NCBI GenBank assembly: GCA_040904925.1
Contig: JBBDSP010000007.1
Coordinates: 1 to 64,000 of the forward strand
DNA: 64,000 nucleotides
Direction of reading: 5' to 3'
Origin: Gracilimonas sp040904925
GTDB lineage: Bacteria; Bacteroidota; Rhodothermia; Balneolales; Balneolaceae
Numbering within the stretch: position 1 is the first letter of the stretch; each line of letters opens with the position of its first letter. The notes beneath the pieces are model-generated. The model was not told the DNA's origin, did not search any database, and saw only the letters and a list, made by a program, of their open reading frames with translations. This document shows positions 1 through 8,983 of the stretch, piece after piece. Both the position numbers and the translations under genes were made by a program.

Positions 1-45
1 TATATACATACAACATACTGACCTTTCAACACGTCCGGATAAAAT

Positions 46-81
46 AAAAGGCTCAGTGCTTGTAAACATTGAGGCTTTTTT
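46..81. terminator. Putative bidirectional terminator after the symporter gene
   Basis: AAAAG-G-CTCA (46-55) can pair with TGAG-G-CTTTT (70-79) with one internal mismatch. A T run follows on the plus side and a T-rich stretch on the minus side. It lies just past the stop of the minus-strand symporter gene, so it probably ends that transcript. Confidence 0.45.
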
Positions 82-99
82 CGTGAATCTTTCTGTCAA

Positions 100-1731
100 T
101 TACCAGAATACGGCATAGAGTACAGCTACGATTATCAATATGGCATAAGAACCAATATTAAATGCTGAACCTGTTTTGAAGGTCTCTGCTGTCGTGTGAA
201 TGGCTTTCGGATCTTCATCGTAGGGATTGGTAGTCAAGCTTACTCCTGCAATGATCACTATCGTAAGTATTAGCGTGTAGTACATCTGATCCAGGAATGG
301 AAGTCCTAAGGCCGGGATCTTAAGCAGCAGTGCAATTACAATGGATGAAAGCACCCCGTAGATAGCGCCTTGCGTTGTGGTCTTCTTCCAGAATAATCCC
401 ATCATAAATACGGCCAGGATTCCCGGACTTACCAGTCCTGTGTATTCCTGTATGTACTGAAATACCTGTGGCACGTTTTCAAGTTGGGGGGCTATTAACA
501 CACAGGTTACGAGCGCAACAGATGCGGTGATTCGTCCCATGTTCACGGTTTGTTTGTCCGTGGCATTCTTGTTGATGTACGGGCGATAGATATCCATGGT
601 AAAAATGGTGGCCACCGAATTCAGCATGGATGCCAGCGAAGAAACTATAGCAGCAGCAAGGGCAGCAACTACCAGCCCTTTAAAGCCCGGCGATAGAAAC
701 ACCCTGATCAGCCACGGGTAGGCATTGTCATACCGGATACCGCCATCCGGCCTGGTGAATACATCAAAAATACCCGGAATTTGAGCGGTTCCTTCCGGCT
801 GAACATACAGCACATAAACAATGATACCGGGAATAACAACGATCAATGGAATGATCAGCTTCAAAAAGGCGGCAAAAATAATCCCTTTCTGAGCTTCTTT
901 AAGAGATTTTGCAGCCAGCGTTCGCTGTATGATATACTGATTAAATCCCCAATAGTATAAATTCGCAACCCATAATCCACCGATCAATACGGCGATACCC
1001 GGCAGGTTTTGGAATTCGGGATTATCCCGATCCAGGATCATATGAAATTTTTCCCCGGCCACGTCATACAAATGAGTAAAGCCGTTAAATATTCCTCCTT
1101 CAGGGGTGATGTTATTTAGCGCCACAAAGGTAGTTACAAAACCACCGAGGATAAGCAATCCAACCTGCATTACATCCGTCCATGCCACGGCTGAAAGTCC
1201 TCCGTATAATGAATAGGCTGCAGCAATCAGAGCAAGTCCGATCAGCGCGTAGATAAGCAGGCTTCCATCCCCTGTTCCCATAATGGTATCAAGTGCTTTA
1301 GCTCCCAAAAATATGACGGTGGTAAGATTAACAAACACAAATAGAGCAATCCAAAATACGGCGAGGATCGTTTTGAGGGTGGTGTTAAACCGGTGTTCAA
1401 TGAACTCCGGAATGGTATATAATTCCTTTTCGATAAAGATCGGCAGCAGGTATTTACCGACGATGATAAGCGTGATGGCCGCCATCCATTCATAAGAGGC
1501 AATGGCAAGCCCAACAGCAAAACCGGAACCGGACATCCCTATGATCTGCTCGGCAGAGATATTGGCAGCGATCAGCGAAGCACCAATAGCCCACCAGGGC
1601 AAAGACTTTCCGGCCAGAAAATAATCTTCTGCATTTTTTTGATGCCCTTTCTTGTCCCGTGAAACCCAAAGTCCTATTCCAACGATCAGCATACAGTAGC
1701 CGACAAAAACAACAATATCTATTCCAGTCAT
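100..1731 (-). CDS. Sodium/sugar symporter, vSGLT-like (SSS family)
   Basis: Inner-membrane Na+-coupled solute symporter of 543 residues, the same length as Vibrio parahaemolyticus vSGLT. Many segments match that protein almost word for word, for example GLWVSRDKKG (20-29), DYFLAGKSLPWW (36-47), ASLIAANISAEQ (51-62), NLYYWGFNQYIIQRTLAAKS, LAAAIVSSLASMLNS and FQYIQEYTGLVSPGILAVF. The sugar-site Gln (Gln62 here) and the YWGFNQY segment are kept, so galactose, glucose or a similar sugar is the likely substrate; this is inferred from similarity. About 14 hydrophobic segments are visible. It stands alone, with a divergent AT-rich region upstream. The ATG has no clear Shine-Dalgarno. Confidence 0.92.
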   Translation of the reverse strand: MTGIDIVVFVGYCMLIVGIGLWVSRDKKGHQKNAEDYFLAGKSLPWWAIGASLIAANISAEQIIGMSGSGFAVGLAIASYEWMAAITLIIVGKYLLPIFIEKELYTIPEFIEHRFNTTLKTILAVFWIALFVFVNLTTVIFLGAKALDTIMGTGDGSLLIYALIGLALIAAAYSLYGGLSAVAWTDVMQVGLLILGGFVTTFVALNNITPEGGIFNGFTHLYDVAGEKFHMILDRDNPEFQNLPGIAVLIGGLWVANLYYWGFNQYIIQRTLAAKSLKEAQKGIIFAAFLKLIIPLIVVIPGIIVYVLYVQPEGTAQIPGIFDVFTRPDGGIRYDNAYPWLIRVFLSPGFKGLVVAALAAAIVSSLASMLNSVATIFTMDIYRPYINKNATDKQTVNMGRITASVALVTCVLIAPQLENVPQVFQYIQEYTGLVSPGILAVFMMGLFWKKTTTQGAIYGVLSSIVIALLLKIPALGLPFLDQMYYTLILTIVIIAGVSLTTNPYDEDPKAIHTTAETFKTGSAFNIGSYAILIIVAVLYAVFW

Positions 1732-1946
1732 AGTGGTTGGTTATGTGAGTGATTTGATTTCATAAGGTAGTTTACTGAGTGCACTTTTGCATAAAAATTT
1801 TAGTTGATCATGCGTTTTTTTGGAATCTCCAAAAATAGCTTGATTATGATTTAAACAAAGATGTTTGCGATAACACTATATCATTAATCTAAAGAATAAT
1901 TATCGAATAAATAGTTCATAAATTATAAAATTTTAAAAGCCATGTT

Positions 1947-1966
1947 ATATGAAGTAATATTCATAT
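1947..1966. promoter_or_regulatory. Palindrome in the AT-rich divergent promoter region
   Basis: ATATGAA (1947-1953), a 6-nt spacer and TTCATAT (1960-1966) form a perfect inverted repeat. It sits in the very AT-rich region between the symporter and the small basic protein gene. It could be an operator, but AT-rich DNA produces such palindromes by chance, and no protein partner is suggested. Confidence 0.2.
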
Positions 1967-2004
1967 ATTTATCTATAATTATTATTAGATAAACCGAAAA
2001 AATC

Positions 2005-2256
2005 ATGGACATTAAATTTGTAAAACGTTCTACAGTTAAGTCGTCTAAAAAAAGAACATCCAAGTTTAAACCTCTTCTTGATGCTATTGAAAAGCTTAAG
2101 CCGGGTGGTCAGGCAGTTGAAGTAAGCTATACCAACGAGAAGAATATTAATTCTATGCGTACGGCCGTATATCAATTTGGTAAGCAAAATGATTTTAAAG
2201 TAAAAAGCCGCAGAGACGCCGACAATAAAAAGATCTATTTTTACCGGGATAAGTAA
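2005..2256 (+). CDS. Small basic protein of unknown function
   Basis: An 83-residue soluble protein, very rich in Lys and Arg, especially in the first 25 residues (KRSTVKSSKKRTSKFK). No signal peptide or membrane segment is visible. The middle part (LLDAIEKLKPGGQAVEVSY) and the end (KSRRDADNKKIYFYRDK) look like a small folded alpha/beta domain. I do not recognise a family. The charge suggests nucleic-acid binding, but that is only a guess. The gene has its own upstream region and converges on the acyltransferase gene, with 11 bases between the stops. Confidence 0.7.
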   Translation: MDIKFVKRSTVKSSKKRTSKFKPLLDAIEKLKPGGQAVEVSYTNEKNINSMRTAVYQFGKQNDFKVKSRRDADNKKIYFYRDK

Positions 2257-2267
2257 GGGCTAAAGAG

Positions 2268-3011
2268 CTATTCATCAACTCCTGCCCACTGTAAATATTT
2301 TTGGCGTACTTCAGCGATATGCTCATCGATGGTTTCTTTTTTCCAGTCGGCAGTATCCATGGGTGGATGGATATGAGCGTTAATAATTCCGCTTTTAGAG
2401 AGTAATGAGCCTCCCAGGCTCAGCTCCTGATTGCCATCGAAGTAGATCGGTACGATTGGGAAACCAAGATCGATAGCCATATGGAACGCTCCTTTTTTAA
2501 ATGGGCCGATCACTCCCGGATGTTTTCTCGAGCCCTCCGGTGCCACCATGATGGACAGATCATCTCTTCGCAACCGATCATAGGTGTTCTGTAATTTGGC
2601 GACAGCTTTTTTGCTTTTTTTGCGCTGAATAAAAACCTGACCGGTCAGGTGACCCACAATAAAAAAGAGCGGATTATACTGCAGTTCCCATTTGGCCACG
2701 AAACGGATGTGGGGTAAACCAAGTGCGATCATCGTAACAAGATCGAGCGTAGAACTGTGATTGATGGTGTAGATCACAGAGCCTTTGACCGGCTCACCAT
2801 GCTGTATAACATTAAACTTAATACCGAGTGTCCATAAAACCGGGTAGGCGATAAAAGGGCCGAAGTTCTCAACCACAAAATTAGTGGCTTTACCAAAAGA
2901 GAGTATCAGAAGAATTGCGATGAGGGGCGTAGAAATAGCAAACATCAGAAAGAAAACCACAAAAGCTAAAATGCTTCGAATATATTCAATTGGGGTAAGG
3001 GATGATGCCAT
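2268..3011 (-). CDS. 1-acyl-glycerol-3-phosphate acyltransferase family (PlsC)
   Basis: Membrane acyltransferase that would transfer an acyl chain to lysophosphatidate or a related lysolipid. Visible features are an N-terminal hydrophobic segment, the HX4D catalytic motif in NHSSTLD, FIQRKK, and the substrate motif APEGSRK. At about 247 residues it has normal PlsC length. I chose the ATG at 3011, which begins MASSLTPIEY. An in-frame TTG at 3047 would add 12 residues (SYIRVQKRRTD and the start) that do not look like part of the domain. A second PlsC-type gene near 45 kb sits beside a GNAT, so this copy is the better candidate for ordinary phospholipid synthesis. Confidence 0.85.
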   Translation of the reverse strand: MASSLTPIEYIRSILAFVVFFLMFAISTPLIAILLILSFGKATNFVVENFGPFIAYPVLWTLGIKFNVIQHGEPVKGSVIYTINHSSTLDLVTMIALGLPHIRFVAKWELQYNPLFFIVGHLTGQVFIQRKKSKKAVAKLQNTYDRLRRDDLSIMVAPEGSRKHPGVIGPFKKGAFHMAIDLGFPIVPIYFDGNQELSLGGSLLSKSGIINAHIHPPMDTADWKKETIDEHIAEVRQKYLQWAGVDE

Positions 3012-3122
3012 GTCCGTTCTTCTTTTTTGAACCCGAATATAGGACAAGCAGAGGTAGACTTAAAACCTGAAATGGATTGGCAGTAGAATTCTGTATAGTT
3101 TTGCACTGATCAAATTTTATAC

Positions 3123-4076
3123 ATGAAAACACTGTCACAGTCCAATATTAAACTTGAACCTTTTGAGCCCGTCTGGTGGGCATGGAATACGCATGTCCAT
3201 ACGGTTGTGGCTTCACAATTAACAAGAGTGGAGAAGCCTGAACATCAGCGTATTGAGATCCCCACTCCTGATGATGACTTTCTGGAAGTTGATGTCAGTC
3301 TGGCCAATACTGATAAACCCATAGTTGCCCTTTTTCACGGATTGGAAGGTTCAACGGACCGTCATTACATCGCTAATTTAATGGGTTTGCTGAAGAGAGA
3401 AGGTTTTTCATCGGCCGCGCTGAATTTCCGGGGATGCGGGAGCCGGATGAATCTTCGCCCTCGGTTCTATCACTCCGGAGAAACTCAGGATTACCGTACT
3501 TTTCTGGGTTGGATCAAAAGAACCTATCCCGAGAAAGAGCTCTTTGCTGTTGGGTATTCATTGGGAGCAAATGCCATGGTGAAGTATCTGGGGGAAGAAA
3601 AACAGCAGAGCTTGGTTGATCGTGCAGTCGCCGTTTCCCCTCCTTATGATCTAAAGGAAGGCTCCATCCGTATGCAACAAGGTTTTAATCGCATTTATGA
3701 GATCCGGTTTTTGAAAACACTGGTCGAAAAGCTGGAGCTTAAGCGGAAGACCTTTCCCGATATGCCTGAATTTCATGGCAATACCATTTATGATTTTGAT
3801 GATCAGGTGACAGCAAAGCTTCACAATTTTGAAGGAGCGGATGATTATTATCACCAATGCTCGAGCAAACATTTTTACGGGGATATAAGAACCAAACTTT
3901 TGGTGATTCACAGTAAAAAAGACACCCTCTGTCCGATTGAGTTTGCTCCTGCTAAAGTGATGGATCAGAATCCCCACATCCAAACTTGTTTTACGGATGA
4001 AGGCGGTCATGTTGGTTTTTTGAGTTCTGAGCCGGGCTGGTTGTATCGGGTAATTTTGCAATGGTTGGAAGCTTAG
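3123..4076 (+). CDS. YheT-family alpha/beta hydrolase
   Basis: Predicted esterase of the YheT/COG0429 alpha/beta-hydrolase family, 317 residues, the usual family length. The nucleophile elbow is GYSLGAN (Ser catalytic). The acid is probably the Asp in HSKKDTLCP, and the base is the His in GGHVGF. FHGLEGSTDRHY carries the oxyanion-side HG motif. No signal peptide is present, so it is cytoplasmic or membrane-associated. The physiological substrate is unknown; related proteins are annotated as esterase/lipase. It is transcribed divergently from the neighbouring plsC-like gene, which fits lipid handling but proves nothing. Confidence 0.85.
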   Translation: MKTLSQSNIKLEPFEPVWWAWNTHVHTVVASQLTRVEKPEHQRIEIPTPDDDFLEVDVSLANTDKPIVALFHGLEGSTDRHYIANLMGLLKREGFSSAALNFRGCGSRMNLRPRFYHSGETQDYRTFLGWIKRTYPEKELFAVGYSLGANAMVKYLGEEKQQSLVDRAVAVSPPYDLKEGSIRMQQGFNRIYEIRFLKTLVEKLELKRKTFPDMPEFHGNTIYDFDDQVTAKLHNFEGADDYYHQCSSKHFYGDIRTKLLVIHSKKDTLCPIEFAPAKVMDQNPHIQTCFTDEGGHVGFLSSEPGWLYRVILQWLEA

Positions 4077-4110
4077 CAGGAGCGGCAGGAATATAGAGGA
4101 ACCTTGACTT

Positions 4111-4167
4111 ACACCCTCCGCGTATTTTTGACAAGTCAAAAATCCATGCACCTCCCTCAAGGGAGGA
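4111..4167 (+). repeat. Dispersed repeat, part A, copy 1
   Basis: Runs from ACACCCTCCGCG to CACCTCCCTCAAGGGAGGA. An internal stem, ATTTTTGAC-AA-GTCAAAAAT, lies in the middle and a smaller CCTCCCT/AGGGAGG palindrome at the end. A second copy lies on the opposite strand at 20178-20232. The gene-free stretch 4077-4437 holds only this element, its partner part B and unremarkable sequence. Confidence 0.75.
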
Positions 4168-4228
4168 ATTTTTCGGGATGCATTTGATTTGTGAGACTTG
4201 ATTAAGCTTAGGTTGTAGAATCCATTTC

Positions 4229-4311
4229 GAAAGTCTCTCCTTGAGAAGAGATCAAAAAGTGTGGCTGTTCCCACACTTTTTGTGTGAGGTGTTGGCGCCA
4301 AGGACTCAATG
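4229..4311 (+). repeat. Dispersed repeat, part B, copy 1
   Basis: Starts GAAAGTCTCTCCTTGAG and contains the stem AAAAAGTGTGG / CCACACTTTTT around a CTGTTC-type loop, followed by GTGTGAGGTGTTGG and GCCAAGGA. It matches the minus strand of 20261-20345. An open reading frame read through it on the minus strand is a by-product of the repeat. Confidence 0.75.
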
Positions 4312-4437
4312 TCTGACCTGGCAGGCACTTCAACCCCTGAGATTACACCGGTAGTCGGATACAGTCCCTCGTGTTCTACAATATTGGCCTTGGCAAGTTG
4401 ACACGCACTCGGGATGATAACTTTAGAAAGAACAAAA

Positions 4438-5205
4438 CTATAACTTGATCACCAAGCCATTACTCAATTCATAGGTCCATTGAGGAATATCGATGATTGG
4501 GTCAGCATCATAAGAAGCCACAAAACCGATGGATACCGCAATCCGTTTGCTCAGGTCCATCTTTAGTTTTGATTCAAGAATAGAACGGGCTTCAAAAAAC
4601 TGATCGGGTCGGGCCTGATAATATCCAACCAGTAAAAAGGTAGCATCGTCACTTATCTTTCCATTCAATCGAATGTTACTCGTGTTCTTTACATACTCGT
4701 TTTTAATAGATTGCTGACCTGCTAACTGCCATTCTTCATACTCGTACATCAGGGCGGTGGAAATACTTGCCTGCCAATCATCCGTTCGGTAAAACCGGTA
4801 TTTGATGCCACCCCCGCCAATTGCCCGGTTATTCAAACCAAGATTATTGTTGTATTGATATTGCGTAAAGATCTCAGGAGAAAATTTCTTATTTCGCAAC
4901 AAGGTTGAACGAAGGTGCACATACCCACTGCTGATAAGTGAATTTCCATCAATGTTCACAAACTTCAATTCATTGAGAAGCATGTAGGCATGACTTTCAG
5001 AGAAGTAGGAGAGATTAGATTCGTTGGTGAATTCAAAAACCTGTTCATTATATCGATTTAAAGACAGGTCAAACTCAAGCTCTCCATGCCAGCCGGCTGA
5101 ATCTGCATTGGCACGGACACTTTCCACATTCAAAAGCTGGGCCTGAACCGGAGCCGATAAACTTAGAATAAAGACGATGAATAATGACGATATAAATGAT
5201 CGCAT
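4438..5205 (-). CDS. DUF481-like outer-membrane beta-barrel protein
   Basis: A 255-residue exported protein. Residues 1-22 are a signal peptide ending APVQAQ. The rest has alternating hydrophobic and polar residues, many aromatic residues and repeated strand-like segments (YHLRSTLL, YQYNNNLG, GGGIKYRFY, TALMYEYEEW), and ends ELSNGLVIKL with a terminal hydrophobic residue, typical of an outer-membrane barrel. The pattern, including GGGIKYRF, resembles the DUF481/YdiY family of putative salt-induced outer-membrane proteins. Function is unknown. It has its own upstream region, shared with the divergent ypdA-like gene. Confidence 0.7.
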   Translation of the reverse strand: MRSFISSLFIVFILSLSAPVQAQLLNVESVRANADSAGWHGELEFDLSLNRYNEQVFEFTNESNLSYFSESHAYMLLNELKFVNIDGNSLISSGYVHLRSTLLRNKKFSPEIFTQYQYNNNLGLNNRAIGGGGIKYRFYRTDDWQASISTALMYEYEEWQLAGQQSIKNEYVKNTSNIRLNGKISDDATFLLVGYYQARPDQFFEARSILESKLKMDLSKRIAVSIGFVASYDADPIIDIPQWTYELSNGLVIKL

Positions 5206-5370
5206 ACGTTGATTAAATGGCTATGATTTACGTTAGCTTGAAAGGTACAATATCAACAGTTGTTTCGAAATCATTCGGTTCTGAATCATTCCATATAAAC
5301 ACAAACGATTCGTATCTTAGGGCTGTTATCTCAATTCACTTATTCGAAACTTCTAACAACAAATATTCGC

Positions 5371-6327
5371 ATGGTTATCATTATTGGTGCCGGTCCCATT
5401 GGACTTGCAACCGGAATCGCCCTTCAAGAGAAAAATATCCCTTTTAAAATCATTGAACGCGGTGCTTTGGTGAATTCGCTCTTTCACTACCCCACCAATA
5501 TGACCTTTTTCTCCACCTCCGATAAACTCGAGATCGGGAATATTCCTTTTATTTCACACGGTTCAAAACCAACCCGAGCTGAGGCACTTGAGTATTATCG
5601 CCGGGTGGCTGAACATTATGAACTGCCCATCAACTTATATGAGACCGTAGAGACAATGGAAGGAGAGGATGGCAATTTCACTGTAAAAACAGATAAGGAT
5701 ACCTACAAAGCAGAAAAAGTAATTGTAGCCTCCGGGTTTTATGGAAAGCCAAATATGATGGATGTTCCGGGAGAGGATCTCCCAAAAGTGAAGCATTATT
5801 ATGATGAGCCTCATCCTTATGCATGGCAAAAAGTGTTGGTTATCGGAGGCGGAAATTCCGGTGTGGATGTAGCTCTCGAATGCTGGAGAGGCGGAGCTGA
5901 AGTAACGATGCTGCTAAAATATGATACTATTAAGCCGACGGTCAAATACTGGGTAAAACCGGATATCGAGAACCGTATTAAAAATGGGGAGATCCTGGCC
6001 TATTTTAATTCAAAGGTTAAGGAGATCCGCGAAAAGGAAGTGGTGATCAAAACTCCGGAAGGGGAAGTGACTTTGGAGAACGATTTTGTTTTAGCCATGA
6101 CCGGATACCATCCCAATTACGACCTGATGGAAAGCTTGGGTATTGAACTCACGGAAGACGAAAAGTGCATGCCGGTGTATGATGATGAAAGCCTCGAGAC
6201 CAAACAAAAAGGCGTTTATGTAGCCGGTGTGGTGTGCGGGGGATTAGATACGAGCAGCTTGTTTATTGAAAATTCAAGAATTCATGCTGAGCAGATAGCG
6301 AATCATATTGAGAAGAATCTGGGGTAA
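5371..6327 (+). CDS. ypdA: YpdA-family NAD(P)H flavoprotein, putative bacillithiol disulfide reductase
   Basis: A 318-residue FAD/NAD(P)-dependent oxidoreductase. It has the FAD dinucleotide motif GAGPIGLATG at the N-terminus, an NAD(P)-binding GGGNSGVDVALE near residue 155, and a C-terminal GVYVAGVVCGG FAD segment. The spacing and the stretch HYPTNMTFFSTSDKLEIG match the YpdA (Bdr) family, which recycles bacillithiol disulfide in Firmicutes and is also found in Bacteroidota. There is no CxxC redox pair like that of thioredoxin reductase, as expected for YpdA. Bacillithiol synthesis genes (bshABC) are not in this window, so the role is inferred from family membership. Confidence 0.85.
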   Translation: MVIIIGAGPIGLATGIALQEKNIPFKIIERGALVNSLFHYPTNMTFFSTSDKLEIGNIPFISHGSKPTRAEALEYYRRVAEHYELPINLYETVETMEGEDGNFTVKTDKDTYKAEKVIVASGFYGKPNMMDVPGEDLPKVKHYYDEPHPYAWQKVLVIGGGNSGVDVALECWRGGAEVTMLLKYDTIKPTVKYWVKPDIENRIKNGEILAYFNSKVKEIREKEVVIKTPEGEVTLENDFVLAMTGYHPNYDLMESLGIELTEDEKCMPVYDDESLETKQKGVYVAGVVCGGLDTSSLFIENSRIHAEQIANHIEKNLG

Positions 6328-6339
6328 TGCGTTAATTTT

Positions 6340-6385
6340 AAATGTTAAGTGTTAAATGAGTTTCTTCCATTTAACACTTAACATT
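6340..6385. repeat. Perfect 18-bp intergenic palindrome between convergent genes
   Basis: The arm at 6341-6358, beginning AATGTTAAGTG, is the exact complement of 6368-6385, with a 9-nt loop. The arm is made of reiterated GTTAA-type words. It lies between the stops of the convergent ypdA and TonB-receptor genes, so it probably works as a bidirectional transcription stop even though there is no U run. Confidence 0.6.
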
Positions 6386-6392
6386 CACACAT

Positions 6393-8843
6393 TTAAAATT
6401 TCCAAGTAAGCTGAAACAGAAAGTTCGTGCCAGCCTGCGGATAGTAGTAGTTGAAATTCACAGGTTCTCCGGACTCCAGCCATCCAAAGGTATAGCCATT
6501 GGTTTCGTACTCGTGGTCGAAGAGGTTATTCACCTGCAGCGTAGCTGTTATTCCCTTCAGCAAAGCAATGTCATCCAGCGAATAACTCAGCCTCAGGTCA
6601 TTCACAAAATATGGATCGATGGAACGGCTTTCGGTTTGGGTGTTATCTAGGTATTGACGGGATACATATTTGCTGATCAGCTCCGCATTTAATCCGTCGG
6701 TTTGATATCCTATGATCCCGTTGCCAATCACAGATGGTGAAAAGGCGATGTCGGTATCTTCATAAACCGTTTCCTGCTGACCCAAATAGTTGAAGCCCGC
6801 ATCGTACTGATCAGTGAACTGGGTGTATTCAACGATTTTATTTTGGCTGAAAGTGGCATTTCCAGAAAGACTCAGATTTTCGGAAAGACTCACCCCCGCC
6901 TGCAGTTCAAGTCCCACGCGATAGCTTTCCGGGACATTTTCCCGCACAATTTCACCTACATCATTGATAGCGCCGGTCGGCACTAACTGATCACGATAAA
7001 ACATGCCGTACACATTTGCCCCGACATAATAGGTGCTGAAATCACCGCGATAACCTGCTTCTACATTGTACAGTTTCTCAGGGTCGGGACGGCTTTCAGG
7101 AGTGGTGTCCACATATTCATCGCGGGTTGGTTCCTTGCCTCCAACAGCAAAAGAAGCGTACACCCTTTGGCGATCAGGAAGATCGTAGACGAATCCGAAT
7201 TTTGGATTGAAGAACGTCAGCTCATCTGTTTGCTGAAGGGCTACGAGGCTATCTCTCTCTGTGCTTCCTGAACTTCGTACAAAGCCATTTCCAAGAAACT
7301 CATAACTGACGCCACGCACCTGAATGTCCACATATGAATTCAGGTTTTCGGTGAGCTGATACTGAAGTTTTCCATAGACATTGAAATCCTTTTTGATTCC
7401 GTCATTGTCATAATAACGATCTTCGTTTTCGCTGTTTCCGGCATAACGCGCCCAGATCACTTCCCCGAAATGTGCTCCTTCATAATAGTTGTATCCACCG
7501 CCTAGTGTGACATTCCAGGTATCATTCGGGGTGAATTTAGTGGAGAAGATGGAGCCATAAAAATCATTATCGAGCCATCGGCGGCGTACGAGATCTGATT
7601 CTGTGGGTGTAGATGGCAGTAACGGCTCAATGCCATAATCAGCCAGCTCTTCACCGGCTTTGTATTCCTCATAATATCCAAAACCTTTAGTGTAGAAGGC
7701 CGAGATGTTAGCACTCCAGTTTTCCTGAAGCTGATACGAATAATGCAGTTGATAATAATTCTGCTGATAGTTATCGACCTGATCTTCGTAAGGTTCACCG
7801 TCTTTTTCCGTTCCGGCTTCATTGAAGGTCCGGTCATTTTCCAGCACGCTTTCCTCAATTCCGTACCAGGCCTGATAGGTGCGCTCCCGCCCTGAAAAGA
7901 CATCTGCTCTTAACAAACTTCGTTCTCCGTGTCGCGATGCCGAGAGGAAGTACGAATCCAGATCCGAACTGGCCCGATCAATAAATCCATCGGAATCAAT
8001 TTTGGAAAGCCTGCCTTCAAACTGCCAGCCATTTTCCATCAGGCCTGAGCCTAACTTTACGTTATACTTTTGGGTGTTGAAGGAGCCTACTCCGGTGTTG
8101 ATCTCTCCAAATGGTTCCACCCTGGAGGAACTGGTTTGAAGATTTACGGTTCCGCCAAAAGCTCCTGCGCCATTGGTGGAAGTTCCGACTCCGCGTTGGA
8201 TCTGAATGTTTTCTGTGGATGAAGAAAGGTCCGGCAGGTTCACCCAAAACACGCCGTGTGATTCTGCATCGTTAACGGGAATCCCGTTAATGGTGACATT
8301 GATACGGGCAGGGTCAACCCCGCGAATGCGAATTCCGGTATAACCGATTCCCGCTCCTGCATCTGAAGTGGTGGTGACGGACGGTGTGCCTTGCAGCAAA
8401 TATGGGACATCCTGCCCAAGATTGCGTCGTTCGATCTCTTCACTTTCAACATTGGTGTAGGTGATGGGTGAGCTTTCATCGGCACGGGTGGCGCTTACGA
8501 AAACATCATCACCGATGTAGGTTTCCGGGAACATGAAAAGCTCGCCCGTTTTGTTCGATTTATTAAGATCGACTTCAAGATCTTTATATCCTACGTAAGT
8601 GATAAGTAAAGCCCGTTCTCCGTTTTCGGAAAGGCGAATTTCAAAAGAACCGTCATCTTGAGTGACAACGCCACGGGAAGTGCCCATTTGTCGGATCGCT
8701 GCACCGGCTAATGGTTCTTTGGATTGAGCATCAAGCACGATACCGGATATGGTTTGTTGTGCCTGAATTTCGGTAGTGAAGAGTAGTGGTAGTGTGAATA
8801 GAAAAGCCGCAAAAAACGACTTCTTTAGTAAAGAATTAAACAT
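6393..8843 (-). CDS. TonB-dependent outer-membrane receptor under TPP riboswitch control (likely thiamine uptake)
   Basis: A receptor of about 816 residues. It has a signal peptide ending in EIQAQ, a carboxypeptidase-regulatory-like domain (ISGIVLDAQSKEPLAGAAI), a plug domain (GIRIRGVDPARINVTINGIP...) and a 22-strand-type barrel ending FQLTWKF with terminal Phe. A TPP aptamer lies just upstream, so the substrate is most likely thiamine or a precursor. This matches the Omr1-type receptors predicted in Bacteroides from their THI elements. I chose the ATG at 8843 because GGAGGA sits 4 nt before it. The in-frame ATG at 8855 overlaps that Shine-Dalgarno and would add only four residues. No thi genes are adjacent. 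Confidence 0.88.
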   Translation of the reverse strand: MFNSLLKKSFFAAFLFTLPLLFTTEIQAQQTISGIVLDAQSKEPLAGAAIRQMGTSRGVVTQDDGSFEIRLSENGERALLITYVGYKDLEVDLNKSNKTGELFMFPETYIGDDVFVSATRADESSPITYTNVESEEIERRNLGQDVPYLLQGTPSVTTTSDAGAGIGYTGIRIRGVDPARINVTINGIPVNDAESHGVFWVNLPDLSSSTENIQIQRGVGTSTNGAGAFGGTVNLQTSSSRVEPFGEINTGVGSFNTQKYNVKLGSGLMENGWQFEGRLSKIDSDGFIDRASSDLDSYFLSASRHGERSLLRADVFSGRERTYQAWYGIEESVLENDRTFNEAGTEKDGEPYEDQVDNYQQNYYQLHYSYQLQENWSANISAFYTKGFGYYEEYKAGEELADYGIEPLLPSTPTESDLVRRRWLDNDFYGSIFSTKFTPNDTWNVTLGGGYNYYEGAHFGEVIWARYAGNSENEDRYYDNDGIKKDFNVYGKLQYQLTENLNSYVDIQVRGVSYEFLGNGFVRSSGSTERDSLVALQQTDELTFFNPKFGFVYDLPDRQRVYASFAVGGKEPTRDEYVDTTPESRPDPEKLYNVEAGYRGDFSTYYVGANVYGMFYRDQLVPTGAINDVGEIVRENVPESYRVGLELQAGVSLSENLSLSGNATFSQNKIVEYTQFTDQYDAGFNYLGQQETVYEDTDIAFSPSVIGNGIIGYQTDGLNAELISKYVSRQYLDNTQTESRSIDPYFVNDLRLSYSLDDIALLKGITATLQVNNLFDHEYETNGYTFGWLESGEPVNFNYYYPQAGTNFLFQLTWKF

Positions 8844-8848
8844 GAATT

Positions 8849-8877
8849 CCTCCATTTGAAACTTAAATTAATGGAGG
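8849..8877 (-). promoter_or_regulatory. Shine-Dalgarno-sequestering hairpin (riboswitch expression platform)
   Basis: In the mRNA, CCUCCAUU (complement of 8870-8877) pairs perfectly with AAUGGAGG (complement of 8849-8856) across a 13-nt loop. The second arm contains the GGAGG Shine-Dalgarno of the receptor gene. It lies between the TPP aptamer and the start codon and would block ribosome binding when formed. There is no U run, so control by translation rather than termination is the better reading. Confidence 0.7.
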
Positions 8878-8906
8878 AGGTTAACTTGCGTTACTGTGCG
8901 GTAAAC

Positions 8907-8983
8907 AGGTTTCCCTACGCCGGTATTATCCGGTTCAGGTATCAGGGTGTAATCTCAGCCCGCTATGCAAGCACCCCCAACCT
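8907..8983 (-). promoter_or_regulatory. TPP riboswitch aptamer (THI element)
   Basis: On the minus strand the conserved THI-box landmarks appear in order: GGGGTGC, then CTGAGATTACACCC, ACCTGAACCGGATAATACCGG and GCGTAGGGA. The closing P1 stem is AGGTT (complement of 8979-8983) with AACCT (complement of 8907-8911). Binding of thiamine pyrophosphate would be expected to lower expression of the receptor gene downstream. Confidence 0.95.

Noticed and set aside
1242..1520. Frames on both strands inside the vSGLT-like gene
   Set aside because: They are shadows of the real coding frame and show no family features.
3651..4328. A 225-residue minus-strand frame over the end of the YheT gene and the repeat
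   Set aside because: It overlaps a real gene on the other strand; its N-terminal part is the translation of repeat part B, also seen before lipB.
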